From Ditibartonella apihabitans (GTDB taxonomy: Bacteria; Pseudomonadota; Alphaproteobacteria; Rhizobiales; Rhizobiaceae), in the NCBI RefSeq assembly GCF_002007485.1, contig NZ_CP015820.1, forward strand, positions 1,922,001 through 1,986,000: a DNA stretch of 64,000 nt, written 5' to 3'. The position numbers and the translations under genes are program-made. A model generated the notes under the pieces. It was given only the letters and a program-made list of their open reading frames with translations. It did no database searches and was not told the origin of the DNA. How positions within the stretch are numbered: position 1 is the first letter of the stretch; the number at the start of each line of letters is the position of its first letter. This document shows, in pieces, positions 1-9,048 of the stretch.

Positions 1-143
1 AAATCGTTGAAAAATTTAAACAAGAGGAAAAAATAAGCAAGAATAAAAAACTATTGACAACTGGTTATTTTCATATAATTTAATGTTCACAGATTAGAAA
101 ATGCGGTCTGGCTGTTAACAAGCTAGATATGCACCAAATAAGA

Positions 144-170
144 CAGCTCCTCAGGGGGCTGTTTTTTATT
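144..170 (+). terminator. Rho-independent terminator of an off-window gene
   Basis: A 7-bp stem (CAGCTCC paired with GGGGCTG, one G-T wobble) with a short loop is followed directly by a T-rich run ending near 170. It would stop rightward transcription entering from the left edge. An AAA-rich open frame ends with a TAA at 34-36 and could be the tail of that upstream gene, but only about 11 codons are visible. Confidence 0.75.
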
Positions 171-466
171 GTACTTTCATTTATTTTTCGCACATTTTTT
201 CTCGCACGGGCTTCGTGGTTGTTTACGTATTATTCGTTTAGAAGACCTGTCATCATTCCGGCCACTTTGTGCTTGGTGGAAAAGAAAAAAGATGCGATTT
301 TTTAAAAGCATAATGCGTTTTTGCTGAAATAGCGGTGGAAAATATTCGGCTTGTTTTTGCGTTTTTCCTGTCAAAAAAGCGCGTAATGACTATTTGTAAA
401 ATTGACGACATTCTTTCGAGTGGAACGACGATTTTTTTGAAGCCGGAGCTTGAAGGCGATCACACA

Positions 467-1957
467 ATGAAAAAATCAACCGACATGTCTATTGCGACAA
501 TCCGTTTTTTGCGGGCTAAAATATGCCGCTTGATGGCGGTTTTCATTGTCGTTCTATTGTTGAATTTGTCTATATCAAAGCCGGAGGCGATAGCCGGTGA
601 TGATTTTTCTGATTACACATTGGACAAGGTGGTGGTTTTAATGCGCCATGGCGTGCGCCCGCAAAACGACACCGCAAAACTCGATCAAGCAACCGGCAAG
701 AAATGGTCGCAATGGTTAGTTCCAGACGGCAATTTGAGCGGCCATGGATACGCCGGTATCGTCGACCAATCCCGCTATATGTTTGAAAACTGGAAAAGCG
801 AAGGCCTTGCACTCTCCTCCCCTTGCCCGAAAAAAAATGAAGTCTTCATCTGGGCAAGCCCTATCGAGCGGACTGTTGCAACAGCGCAAGCTTTAACCGA
901 CGGGATGTTTCCCGGATGCGGTATAACGCCAAGCCATTTGCCGCTTCAAAAAAAAGACCCGCTTTTTCAATCTGTGGAAATGGGGCTGGCGCGACCGGAC
1001 CCGAAAAAGGTTGACAATGAAGTGATGGAAGCCATGGGCGGCTCGCCCGAAAAAGCGGCACAAAAATATGCCGATGATGTGGCGCTATTGCGCCAAACCG
1101 TGTGTGGCAAAAAACCGAAAGACTGCCAATTTCTGGATGAACAATGGGGCTTCAAAAAAACAAAATCCGGAAAATACAAATTGACCGGCCCTGTCTCGTC
1201 TGCCAGTGCAATTTCGGAGACAATCCGCTTGCAATATAGTGAGGGATTACCCCTTCATGATGTGGCATTCGGGCACGTAAAAAATGCGGGCGATGTGTTG
1301 AAGCTCATGAGCCTTCATGCGGCAAAATATGATCTTCTCGACAATACAATGGAAATTGCAAGAACCGGCGGCAATATTTTAATGCATGAAATAACCGATA
1401 GCCTTATTGCCGGTAGCGTGGCGGAAAATGAAGAAAGCTATCCAGAACTCGGGTCCCCTCTTGTTATATTTGTTGGCCACGACACCAATATTTCACAAAT
1501 CAAAACCATATTGGATTTTCATTGGAAACTTGCTTCCTATCCGGCAGACGATATTCCCCCCGGTGGCATGTTGATATTCAAGCGTTATAAAAATAACAAA
1601 ACCGGCCGCTTGGCTGTGCAATTGTCATTTGCTGCGCGAACACTTGACGAATGGCGGTTTTTAACGCCACTTTCAGAGAAAAACCCGATTGCCCGCGAAA
1701 TTTATACCAATCCGGAATGCAGTTTATCCGGAAAAGATGAAACCGGCAGAATGGACGAGAAAGGGGATAAAACGCCGGAAAAAGCAAAGGGTGTTAAAGC
1801 ACCGGAAAAACAGGAGAGCGCCAAAACACCGCAAAAAAACGAAAGCGCGAACAGTGGTGCTTCTGATCTTGGGACGCTTTGTGATCTTGAAACTTTTGTG
1901 AGCCTCTATCGTGATAAACTTGACGATATTCCCGATGACCTTCCGCTATTCAAATGA
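467..1957 (+). CDS. Secreted histidine acid phosphatase (AppA/phytase-like)
   Basis: Predicted periplasmic acid phosphatase that releases phosphate from sugar phosphates or phytate through a phosphohistidine intermediate. The N-terminus is a basic stretch followed by a hydrophobic signal segment (about residues 22-37). The catalytic motif RHGVRP lies near residue 60, with the nucleophile His around residue 61. The proton-donor HD pair (GHDTN) lies near residue 336, as in branch-2 histidine phosphatases. I chose the ATG at 467, which has GAAGG upstream; the frame is open back to 335 but that part lacks signal-peptide character. Close to the C-terminus is a Lys/Glu-rich insert with a roughly 9-residue period (TPEKAKGVK, APEKQESAK, TPQKNESAN) that normal family members lack. 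The gene stands alone. Substrate specificity cannot be read from the sequence. Confidence 0.85.
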   Translation: MKKSTDMSIATIRFLRAKICRLMAVFIVVLLLNLSISKPEAIAGDDFSDYTLDKVVVLMRHGVRPQNDTAKLDQATGKKWSQWLVPDGNLSGHGYAGIVDQSRYMFENWKSEGLALSSPCPKKNEVFIWASPIERTVATAQALTDGMFPGCGITPSHLPLQKKDPLFQSVEMGLARPDPKKVDNEVMEAMGGSPEKAAQKYADDVALLRQTVCGKKPKDCQFLDEQWGFKKTKSGKYKLTGPVSSASAISETIRLQYSEGLPLHDVAFGHVKNAGDVLKLMSLHAAKYDLLDNTMEIARTGGNILMHEITDSLIAGSVAENEESYPELGSPLVIFVGHDTNISQIKTILDFHWKLASYPADDIPPGGMLIFKRYKNNKTGRLAVQLSFAARTLDEWRFLTPLSEKNPIAREIYTNPECSLSGKDETGRMDEKGDKTPEKAKGVKAPEKQESAKTPQKNESANSGASDLGTLCDLETFVSLYRDKLDDIPDDLPLFK

Positions 1958-2253
1958 GGCTTTATTGGTTTGAAGATGGTTTTACAATTTTTTTAAAGAG
2001 GCGTTGCACGTTTGGCAAAAAGAAGCGGATTTTGCTCACATTAATTTAGTGCGGTTTTTTGAAAATCAGGCAAGCTACAAACAATCGCAAAACAGTTGAC
2101 AGTGTTTAAAAGACTTTTGCAGCGCAATTTTCCAGTGGTTTTTCCGGAAAGATTTTGCCCCACCAATCAAAAAGATTGGATTGTTCTGACTAATATTTCC
2201 TGCTTTCAAAATTGGCGGGATTGGCAGAATTGCGGGTTCTTTAAAATTCCGAA

Positions 2254-3114
2254 CTATTGATCGCTCTTTTTTGCGCGGGTTTTTCGCGGTTGTTTTTTAT
2301 GATAGAGCAGATTTTTAAGGGCAGCGCGTGCGGCAACAACATCAATATTGGCTTTGATCACCTCTTCAAGCTTGCTGCCTTCCGAATAATTTGCCGGTAA
2401 AACACATTGGACACGGCCATCATCAATATATTTCGATGCCGTTTCGTGTGCGCCATTTTTATTGGCTTTATAAACCGCAATAGAAAGCCCGCCCTGATCT
2501 TTGACAAGGCGAAAACAGGGAACATCTGTTGTTCCGTCTCCAATATAGACCATATTTTCAAAGGGTACGGGACGGTCTGCCTTGTTCACATATTGATTGA
2601 CCTTGACATCGTCGCTCAGATCGAACGCGCCTTTGTTGATGCGAAAAAGATATTGTGTTTTGGTTGTGTAATTGACAGCCAAGGCCGGAGAAAAAGCAGC
2701 ACCACTGGGGTTAAACAAAAATTTGGAGGCGTAAATTTTGTAAAACTCTTTTGCAATCGCCGTTCCGGCAATAATTTCATAATTTCCTGAAGAAAGCAGG
2801 TAATGTTTGACATCCACACCTTTTGATTTTCCGTAAAGGTTGATGCGTTGAAACCAGCTTTCGATACCTTTGAACAATTTGACCGTTTTGCCAAATTTCT
2901 TGAAATCTTCACGCCGCACAGAAATTCCTGCCTCATCGGCTTTGCGGAGCATCTGTGTCATATAGATGAGCACGTTATCGGCCTGATTTTTCTTTGCCAG
3001 TTGATTGACCTCTTTCCAGAAGTCTTTCGGCTTCATACGGATATTAGGCAAAAACTGCGCTTCCTGCATGTTCCCGTCGGCCAATGTGCCATCAAAGTCA
3101 TAGGCGATTGCCAT
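2254..3114 (-). CDS. HAD-family phosphatase (phosphoserine phosphatase-like fold)
   Basis: 286-residue cytoplasmic hydrolase of the haloacid dehalogenase superfamily. Motif I is DFDGT at the extreme N-terminus (Asp6 nucleophile, Asp8 acid/base). Motif II is the SSG segment around residue 108, a Lys-containing stretch follows, and motif III is GDGTTDVP near residue 192, which binds Mg2+. No signal peptide or membrane segment is present. The tail is Lys/Arg-rich. These enzymes hydrolyse small phosphorylated metabolites, but the substrate cannot be assigned from sequence alone. The gene is monocistronic on the minus strand, with about 300 bp free on the left and about 550 bp before fruA on the right. 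Confidence 0.8.
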   Translation of the reverse strand: MAIAYDFDGTLADGNMQEAQFLPNIRMKPKDFWKEVNQLAKKNQADNVLIYMTQMLRKADEAGISVRREDFKKFGKTVKLFKGIESWFQRINLYGKSKGVDVKHYLLSSGNYEIIAGTAIAKEFYKIYASKFLFNPSGAAFSPALAVNYTTKTQYLFRINKGAFDLSDDVKVNQYVNKADRPVPFENMVYIGDGTTDVPCFRLVKDQGGLSIAVYKANKNGAHETASKYIDDGRVQCVLPANYSEGSKLEEVIKANIDVVAARAALKNLLYHKKQPRKTRAKKSDQ

Positions 3115-3661
3115 TTCTGTTTTTTATTTGCCACCGGCTTTGCCTTTCAGATTGCCTTACTTGCTTGCGTTTCGAGAAGCTTTTAAAAAAGCCCGCCACA
3201 ATGCGCCAATTAATAAAATCTCTCACTGGGAAAAAAGCAAGTAAAGGCAATGTTTTTATTGCACGTCTTTATTCAACAACGTTTCCACAACTTAAGGTTT
3301 TAAAAGGAATGTTTTTAGTACAGGTCGTAAACTTTCGCCTCCGGTTTTTAAAGGCAAAATGAATTGGTGCAGCAAGTGCTTTTGACTTACTAAATGAAAG
3401 TTTTAAAACTTTTTTCTGATAAGCTGTTCTACTTGATTATCGCCGAAATGCCAGATTTCATTGTGGCCAATTGAAAGCAAGTTTGAAGGGAGCAAGGGCA
3501 ATGAGCGTCGCACCGGCAAGGCGTTTTTTCCCAACAAAGCTGTTCCGGTTTTGTGACCTCGCGCCCCAAGCAAAATTTTGTAAAACTCGTTTTAGTCAAT
3601 TACTTTTCGCATGAAGCCGCTTTCCGCCATAAACCATATGGCGGAAAGGAAGCTATATTGT
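3115..3661. other. Intergenic region without a recognisable gene
   Basis: About 550 bp between the HAD gene and fruA. Short open frames here have no ribosome-binding site or family resemblance. The only clear structure is the perfect 12-bp inverted repeat at 3620-3648, annotated separately. Confidence 0.6.
3620..3648 (-). terminator. Strong hairpin just downstream of fruA
   Basis: A perfect 12-bp inverted repeat (left arm 3620-3631, 5-nt loop, right arm 3637-3648) begins 14 nt after the fruA stop codon. No T-run follows on the minus strand, so it may stabilise the 3' end of the fruBKA mRNA rather than be a classic terminator. Confidence 0.5.
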
Positions 3662-5422
3662 TCAGGCCTTTTTTTCTGCCGTAACAAGCGGTTGTTTCAA
3701 AACCCCGAGCACAATTGTGGTGACAATGGTACCAATAATAAGGGCTGCAAAATAGCCGATATAATTGATAACGACACCCGGAATAAAGGCAAGGAATACG
3801 CCGCCATGGGGTGCGCGCAGGCCCGTGCCGAGCCCCATAGCAATGGAACCGGCAACAGCAGACCCCACAACAAGTGCGGGAATGACGCGGAACGGGTCGC
3901 GTGCGGCAAAAGGAATGGACCCTTCGCTAATGAAAGCAAGCCCCAGAATGAAGGTTGATACTTTCGAGGAACGTTCGTCGGTTGTAAAGCGGTTGGGAAA
4001 AAGCCATGCGGCAAGTGCCAAGGCCATGGGCGGAGTCATACCGGCAATCATGGTTGCGGCAATCGGCCCATAAACGCCAGATGAAATGAGTGCAACCGAA
4101 GTTGCATAGGCGGCCTTATTGACCGGCCCGCCCATATCAACCGCCATCATGCCGCCAATAATGGCGCCAAGGAGATAGGCATTGGTGCCTTGCAGGCCTT
4201 TGAGCCATTCGGTGAGGAAATTAAGCAGTGCTGCGACCGGCGTTCCGATGGCAAACATCATCAACAGGCCGGTTATCAATGTGGCAATGAGTGGCAAGAC
4301 CAGAACCGGCATCAAGCCTTGCAAGCTTTTCGGCAATTTGATCCATTTGATGGCGAGGCGAACCGAATAACCGGCAATGAAACCGGCAAAAATGCCGCCA
4401 ATGAAACCGGCGCCGATATTTTGCGACAATAACCCGCCGATCATCCCCGGTGCAATGCCCGGCCGGTCGGCAATCGAATAGGCAATAAAGCCAGCAAGTG
4501 CGGGCACCATTAGCGCAAAACCGCCCTTGGAGCCGATGACAAAAAGTGCATTGGCAAATGTGCCTTCCTGACTGGTAACCCCAACGCCGCCAATGGCAAA
4601 GGATAATGCAATCAAAAGCCCGCCCGCAACAACAAAGGGAAGCATGAAAGAAACACCGGTCATCAAATGCTTGTAGACACCGCCGGCAGTTTCGCTCATT
4701 TCAGCACTTTCCCCGTCCTGAACCGCTTTCTGCTTTTGCACTTCGGCGCTTTCAATGGCTTTCTTTATCAAAGCTTGGCCATCATTGATGGCCGGTTTTG
4801 TCGGGCAGGAATAAACGCGTTTTCCTGCAAAACGGGTGCGGTCAACCTCACGGTCTGCGGCAATAATAACAAGATCGGCCGCGGCTATTTCGGCTGACGT
4901 CAAAGGTGTACCGGCACCGACCGACCCTTGCGTTTCAACCCTGATTTCATGGCCTAAAGCTTTGGCCGCTTCTGTCAGCCCTTCGGCCGCCATGAATGTG
5001 TGGGCAATGCCTGTCGGGCAGGATGTTACCCCGACAATCTTAAGACTGCGATTGGCGCCATTCAAATCCTGACGAAATTCATCGGAACCGGCTGTTTTTT
5101 CTGTCCCGTTTTTTGCCAGAATATTTTCGCCATCTTTCGGAAAAATAATGGCAGAAGGGTTTTTGAAAAGCTCTTCAAATGTGACCCTTTGCAATTGCCC
5201 TTTGAAGCTTTTGATGTGATCGCTTTGCCAATCATGATTGTTGCTGACAAGCAGCAATGTATCGGAACCGGCATCTTTGGGAATGCGCGGCAAACTTCCC
5301 GGCTCGACGATTTCAAGGCTTAAAAGTGCGCCCCTTTCGCTTGCGGCTTTTTGAAGAACTTCGCGAGCAAGCAAACTATGCACATCACCGCCCGCACCAT
5401 CTATCAAGGCTATCAAAGTCAT
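3662..5422 (-). CDS. fruA: PTS fructose transporter subunit EIIBC
   Basis: Inner-membrane fructose permease of the phosphotransferase system, importing fructose as fructose-1-phosphate. From the ATG at 5422 the protein is 586 residues. A degenerate EIIB' domain comes first (about 1-110). The true EIIB domain follows, with the phospho-acceptor Cys in the TSCPTGIAHTFMAAE segment (about residue 135). The hydrophobic multi-pass EIIC domain occupies about 240-580. The start at 5422 is chosen because GAGGAG lies 7 nt upstream; the frame is open to a TTG at 5440, but that would overlap the ribosome site. It is the last gene of fruB-fruK-fruA, 27 nt after fruK, and is presumably controlled from the fruB promoter. 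Confidence 0.95.
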   Translation of the reverse strand: MTLIALIDGAGGDVHSLLAREVLQKAASERGALLSLEIVEPGSLPRIPKDAGSDTLLLVSNNHDWQSDHIKSFKGQLQRVTFEELFKNPSAIIFPKDGENILAKNGTEKTAGSDEFRQDLNGANRSLKIVGVTSCPTGIAHTFMAAEGLTEAAKALGHEIRVETQGSVGAGTPLTSAEIAAADLVIIAADREVDRTRFAGKRVYSCPTKPAINDGQALIKKAIESAEVQKQKAVQDGESAEMSETAGGVYKHLMTGVSFMLPFVVAGGLLIALSFAIGGVGVTSQEGTFANALFVIGSKGGFALMVPALAGFIAYSIADRPGIAPGMIGGLLSQNIGAGFIGGIFAGFIAGYSVRLAIKWIKLPKSLQGLMPVLVLPLIATLITGLLMMFAIGTPVAALLNFLTEWLKGLQGTNAYLLGAIIGGMMAVDMGGPVNKAAYATSVALISSGVYGPIAATMIAGMTPPMALALAAWLFPNRFTTDERSSKVSTFILGLAFISEGSIPFAARDPFRVIPALVVGSAVAGSIAMGLGTGLRAPHGGVFLAFIPGVVINYIGYFAALIIGTIVTTIVLGVLKQPLVTAEKKA

Positions 5423-5449
5423 GTTCTTCTCCTCGTTCAAATGCGGCGA

Positions 5450-6382
5450 TCAACCGACCTGCCGACATTCTACCTTTTGAGCCAAATTTTCGATTATCGT
5501 CTTTTCCGGCAAAGCCGGTCCGAATTTTTGAAGTTTGCCAACCGCAAAGGCTGTGCCAAGGCGTGCAATATCTTCAAGTTTTGCATTGTCGGAAATGCTT
5601 TTTGCAATGCCTGCAACCATGGCATCGCCCGCCCCGACGGTGCTTTTGACGCCCGAAAGCGAATATTGCGCGTGGATTGCCCCTTCACGGGAAACAAAAA
5701 GCCCGCCTTTTTCGCCCATAGAGACGGCAACAAGCTTCATTCCACGCTCAATCAAGGAGCGGGCAATGTTTAAAACCTCGCCTTCATTTTCAAGCTTTTG
5801 ACCTGAAAAGGCTGAAAGCTCGTCAATATTGGGTTTGATAGCAAGGGGAAGTTTTTCCGCTTTCAACAATTCCTGAAGCGCTTTTCCGCTGCAATCGACA
5901 ATAATTTTTGCGCCTTTTCCCGCCCTTTCAACCTCGTTTCTATAAAAACGCGGATCCATTTTCGGGGGAAGGCTGCCACTCATGACAATAAGCGCCCCTT
6001 CGGCGACAAAATCATCGACAATATTTTGCAATTTCGAGATTTCTTCCACCGTCGGGCTTACCCCTTGCAAATTGATGTCGGTGGTTTCGCCCTCGTCAAC
6101 GATTTTGATATTGGTGCGCGTTTCCCCCTCATAGCGAATAAAGCGGTCTTCGATATGATGGCTTTGAAAAAGCTCTTCAAAAAGCCGGCTATTGGCATTT
6201 CCGAGAAAACCCGTGACCGCCGTTTTGACAGAAAAATCGGCAAGGCAGGCTGCCACATTAATCCCCTTGCCGCCCGCATTGAAACGTGCCTCTTCGGCAC
6301 GGTGGACGTGGCCGCGTTCAAGTTTTTTCAAATGGATTGTTTCATCAATTGCCGGATTGACGGTGAGTGTTGCAATTTTCAT
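5450..6382 (-). CDS. fruK: 1-phosphofructokinase
   Basis: PfkB/ribokinase-family kinase that phosphorylates the fructose-1-phosphate delivered by FruA to fructose-1,6-bisphosphate. It is 310 residues, the usual length. The N-terminal substrate-binding segment (NPAIDETI) and the glycine pair AGGKG near residue 38 are present. The catalytic signature GAGDAMVAG, with the base Asp, lies near residue 252. The start codon overlaps the fruB stop by 4 nt (ATGA), which implies translational coupling, and fruA follows closely. Operon context and motifs agree, so the function is secure. Confidence 0.95.
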   Translation of the reverse strand: MKIATLTVNPAIDETIHLKKLERGHVHRAEEARFNAGGKGINVAACLADFSVKTAVTGFLGNANSRLFEELFQSHHIEDRFIRYEGETRTNIKIVDEGETTDINLQGVSPTVEEISKLQNIVDDFVAEGALIVMSGSLPPKMDPRFYRNEVERAGKGAKIIVDCSGKALQELLKAEKLPLAIKPNIDELSAFSGQKLENEGEVLNIARSLIERGMKLVAVSMGEKGGLFVSREGAIHAQYSLSGVKSTVGAGDAMVAGIAKSISDNAKLEDIARLGTAFAVGKLQKFGPALPEKTIIENLAQKVECRQVG

Positions 6383-8880
6383 GACTTGGCCTCGTCAAGG
6401 GCGCGAACCTCTTCGGCGGTTTCACATTGCAAAGCCTTGTTGGCAAGTTTGCGCATATCGGCAAGGCTTTTTGCCCTGAGCCTTGCCTTGACGGTTGCAA
6501 TATCGCGCGGGGTCATCGACAATTCATTGACACCAAGGCCGGAAAGCAGCATCGCGCCAAACGGGTCGCCGGCAATACCGCCGCAAACGCCTACCCATTT
6601 TCCTGCTTTTTCTGCCCCTGCAACCGTTCTTTCCACCATCCGCAAAACCGCCGGGTCGAGGCTGTCAGCCTCGGCCGCAAGATCGGGATTTTGCCGGTCA
6701 ACCGCCATGGTATATTGGGTGAGATCATTGGTGCCGATTGAAAAGAAATCGACATGGGGGGCAAAAATATCGGCCATAATGGCAGCCGCCGGTACCTCGA
6801 TCATGATGCCGATTTTCAAAACCGGCGCGGCAAGATCTTTGCGGATTTTTTCGGCAAGCGTTTTCAACTCTCTAATTTCGTTCACCGACATAATCATCGG
6901 AAACATAATCCACGGATCCCCGCCTTCTTTGGCGGCGCGATAAATTGCGCGCAATTGCGGCACCAGCAGGTCTTTTCTGCGCAATAAAAGCCGCGCACCT
7001 CTCACCCCCAAAAACGGATTATCTTCTTTCGGTAAATCAAGATGGGCAACCTGTTTGTCGCCACCAATGTCGAGCGCCCTGATAATGAGCGATTTGCCAT
7101 TTAATGCCGAAAGCATATCGCGATAGACCTTAAATTGCGTTTCCTCGTCGGGCGTTTCGGTGCTTTCCAGAAACAAAAATTCCGTGCGCATCAGCCCCAC
7201 ACCTTCACCCCCCTCATCCAATGCAAAGGCAACCTGATCGGGGCGGTTGATATTGGCGGCAATGTCGATTACATGGCCATCGGTGGTTTTTGCGGGCTTG
7301 GCACGTTCGGCAACTTCCTTTTCACGCTCTTCTGCCAATTTGACGATTTGCTTTTGTGCAGCCTCGACATCTTCCTTTGTGGGCGAAAGATATAAAATGC
7401 CGTTATAGCCGTCGACAATCGCGCTTTCGCCATTCTTTGCTTCAAAAACCTTGTTTCCCGCTGCAACCAGCGCAGGAATCCCCAAAGTGCGTGCAAGAAT
7501 GGCGGTGTGGGAGGTTGGCCCGCCCGATGCCGTGATGAGACCGTGGACTTTTTCAGGGTCAAGATTGGCCGTATCAGAGGGTGTTAAATCTTCCGCAACA
7601 ATAATTGCCCCGTTACCGATATTCTCGAACGAACCTTTGGCATAAAGCGGGTCGATTTCGGCGAGAACGCGCCCGCCGACATCGCGCAAATCCACCGCGC
7701 GGGCGGCAAGCAAAGGATTATCCATATGTTGAAGGGCATTGGCCGCCTCTTCGACCGCCTTGTTCCAGCTCCATGCCACGCCATGGCCTTCCGCCATCAA
7801 ATGGCAGGCAGAAGCGATAAGGTTATCATCATCAAGAAGGGTGGCCTGTGCCTTGAAAATGGCAGCATCCGACGCGCCGATGCGACGGGTCACATCATCA
7901 ACAATCGCTTTCATCTTGTCTTTGGTGCGCCCCAAAGCGTTTTCAAGCCGTGCTGCATCTTCAGAAAGTTTCTCCGGCTTATCTTCAACTTCGCCTGCCC
8001 CGTTTTCGAGAATGAAAATTGTACCAAGTGAAAGGCCGGGGCTTGCCGAAAGGCCGTCAATTCCCGCTTTTCCTGAAGGTGGCCGGAAGCCATAGATTTT
8101 CTTCGGTTTTACGTCCGCCTTTTCGGCCGCTTCCCGCTCGCTCAAGGTGATTTTTCTTGCCATTAAAACCGCATCATCCAGAAGCTGTTCACCATTTTCC
8201 GCATCGGTTGAAAAAACGAGCGTGTCACCATTTTTCCCGCCCAGTTGCAAGAGGCCGGCAAGGCTTGTCATATCGGCCTGACTATTGCCATTACGAACCA
8301 GAATTTTCTGCCCGCTTTTTTTGGCAAATTCCACCCAGATCGACGCCGGACGCGCATGAAGACCCGACGGATAATCAAGAACCCATTCTTTGGTTACTCG
8401 AAGATCGGCAGCCTCACTTTGCGGTGCATCGTCATTTTCGACAAGGGCTGCCATAATGGCCGATTTGTCGCCCGTGGTTTCAAGTTTTTGCAACGCGTCG
8501 GGATGGCTGAGAAGGCGGGTGAGCCGCTTTAAAATTTCAATATGGCCGTCGGAATTGGCGGCGATAGCAAAAATCAGTTTTGCCTTTTCGCCATTTTGCC
8601 AATCCACCCCGTTTGGCACCTGAATAACCGAGATCGCATCACGATTGACAAGGTTGCGGTCTTCCACCATGCCATGGGGAATGACAACGCCCGAACCAAG
8701 CCACGTATTGGCAACTTTTTCACGCGCCAACATGCTTTTTCCATAAGCCGGTTCAATTGCGCCTTCATCAACAAGAAGTTGAGCGGCGGCAAGAATGGCC
8801 GACTCCTTGTCGGGAAAATCCGCATTCAACAAAATTGCATTTTCGGAAAGAATTGCTGTCTTTTCAGATGCTGCTGCCAC
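6379..8880 (-). CDS. fruB: Multiphosphoryl transfer protein (EIIA-Fru, HPr and Enzyme I fusion)
   Basis: Single polypeptide that carries phosphate from PEP to FruA. Domains in order: EIIA-Fru (about 1-150, His69 in GVVIPHG), HPr-like (about 162-255, His175 in SGLHARPAS), and Enzyme I (about 275-825, His458 in GGPTSHTA, followed by the PEP-binding TIM-barrel). I place the start at a GTG (8880) that has GGGAGG 6 nt upstream, giving 833 residues. The frame stays open to 8961, but that extension runs through the operator palindrome at 8915-8926 and has no ribosome site. Carrying its own HPr and EI means this operon does not need the regulatory nitrogen-PTS proteins for sugar uptake. Confidence 0.95.
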   Translation of the reverse strand: MAAASEKTAILSENAILLNADFPDKESAILAAAQLLVDEGAIEPAYGKSMLAREKVANTWLGSGVVIPHGMVEDRNLVNRDAISVIQVPNGVDWQNGEKAKLIFAIAANSDGHIEILKRLTRLLSHPDALQKLETTGDKSAIMAALVENDDAPQSEAADLRVTKEWVLDYPSGLHARPASIWVEFAKKSGQKILVRNGNSQADMTSLAGLLQLGGKNGDTLVFSTDAENGEQLLDDAVLMARKITLSEREAAEKADVKPKKIYGFRPPSGKAGIDGLSASPGLSLGTIFILENGAGEVEDKPEKLSEDAARLENALGRTKDKMKAIVDDVTRRIGASDAAIFKAQATLLDDDNLIASACHLMAEGHGVAWSWNKAVEEAANALQHMDNPLLAARAVDLRDVGGRVLAEIDPLYAKGSFENIGNGAIIVAEDLTPSDTANLDPEKVHGLITASGGPTSHTAILARTLGIPALVAAGNKVFEAKNGESAIVDGYNGILYLSPTKEDVEAAQKQIVKLAEEREKEVAERAKPAKTTDGHVIDIAANINRPDQVAFALDEGGEGVGLMRTEFLFLESTETPDEETQFKVYRDMLSALNGKSLIIRALDIGGDKQVAHLDLPKEDNPFLGVRGARLLLRRKDLLVPQLRAIYRAAKEGGDPWIMFPMIMSVNEIRELKTLAEKIRKDLAAPVLKIGIMIEVPAAAIMADIFAPHVDFFSIGTNDLTQYTMAVDRQNPDLAAEADSLDPAVLRMVERTVAGAEKAGKWVGVCGGIAGDPFGAMLLSGLGVNELSMTPRDIATVKARLRAKSLADMRKLANKALQCETAEEVRALDEAKS

Positions 8881-8914
8881 GGGTTTCCTCCCTCGGGCTT
8901 TTTCAAAATGAATT

Positions 8915-8926
8915 GAAAACGTTTTC
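8915..8926. promoter_or_regulatory. LacI-type operator 1 of the fructose operon
   Basis: Perfect palindrome GAAAACGTTTTC with TT and AA-rich flanks, centred on CG as in LacI-family sites. It lies 35 nt upstream of the fruB GTG, in the leader of the fruBKA transcript. It is probably bound by the divergently encoded LacI-type protein. Confidence 0.8.
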
Positions 8927-8981
8927 TTGAAAAATATCAAGCAACTGTTTAATTCTGTCATATAATTTTACAGCAAATTCT

Positions 8982-8993
8982 GGAAACGTTTTC
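8982..8993. promoter_or_regulatory. LacI-type operator 2, between fruB and the repressor gene
   Basis: GGAAACGTTTTC, one mismatch from operator 1 and also followed by AA. Its centre is 67 bp from that of operator 1 and it lies 56 bp before the repressor start. The two sites could support looping and autoregulation. This is inferred from sequence only. Confidence 0.75.
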
Positions 8994-9048
8994 AAGGAAA
9001 AAACGCCTATTTATCGTGTTCAGGCACCAAGAAAGAAAGAAAAATCGA

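Noticed and set aside
1993..2011. 19-nt sequence shared with 23523-23541 (one mismatch)
   Set aside because: A match of this length is expected about once by chance in a window of this size; one copy sits at a gene start and the other in a non-coding gap.
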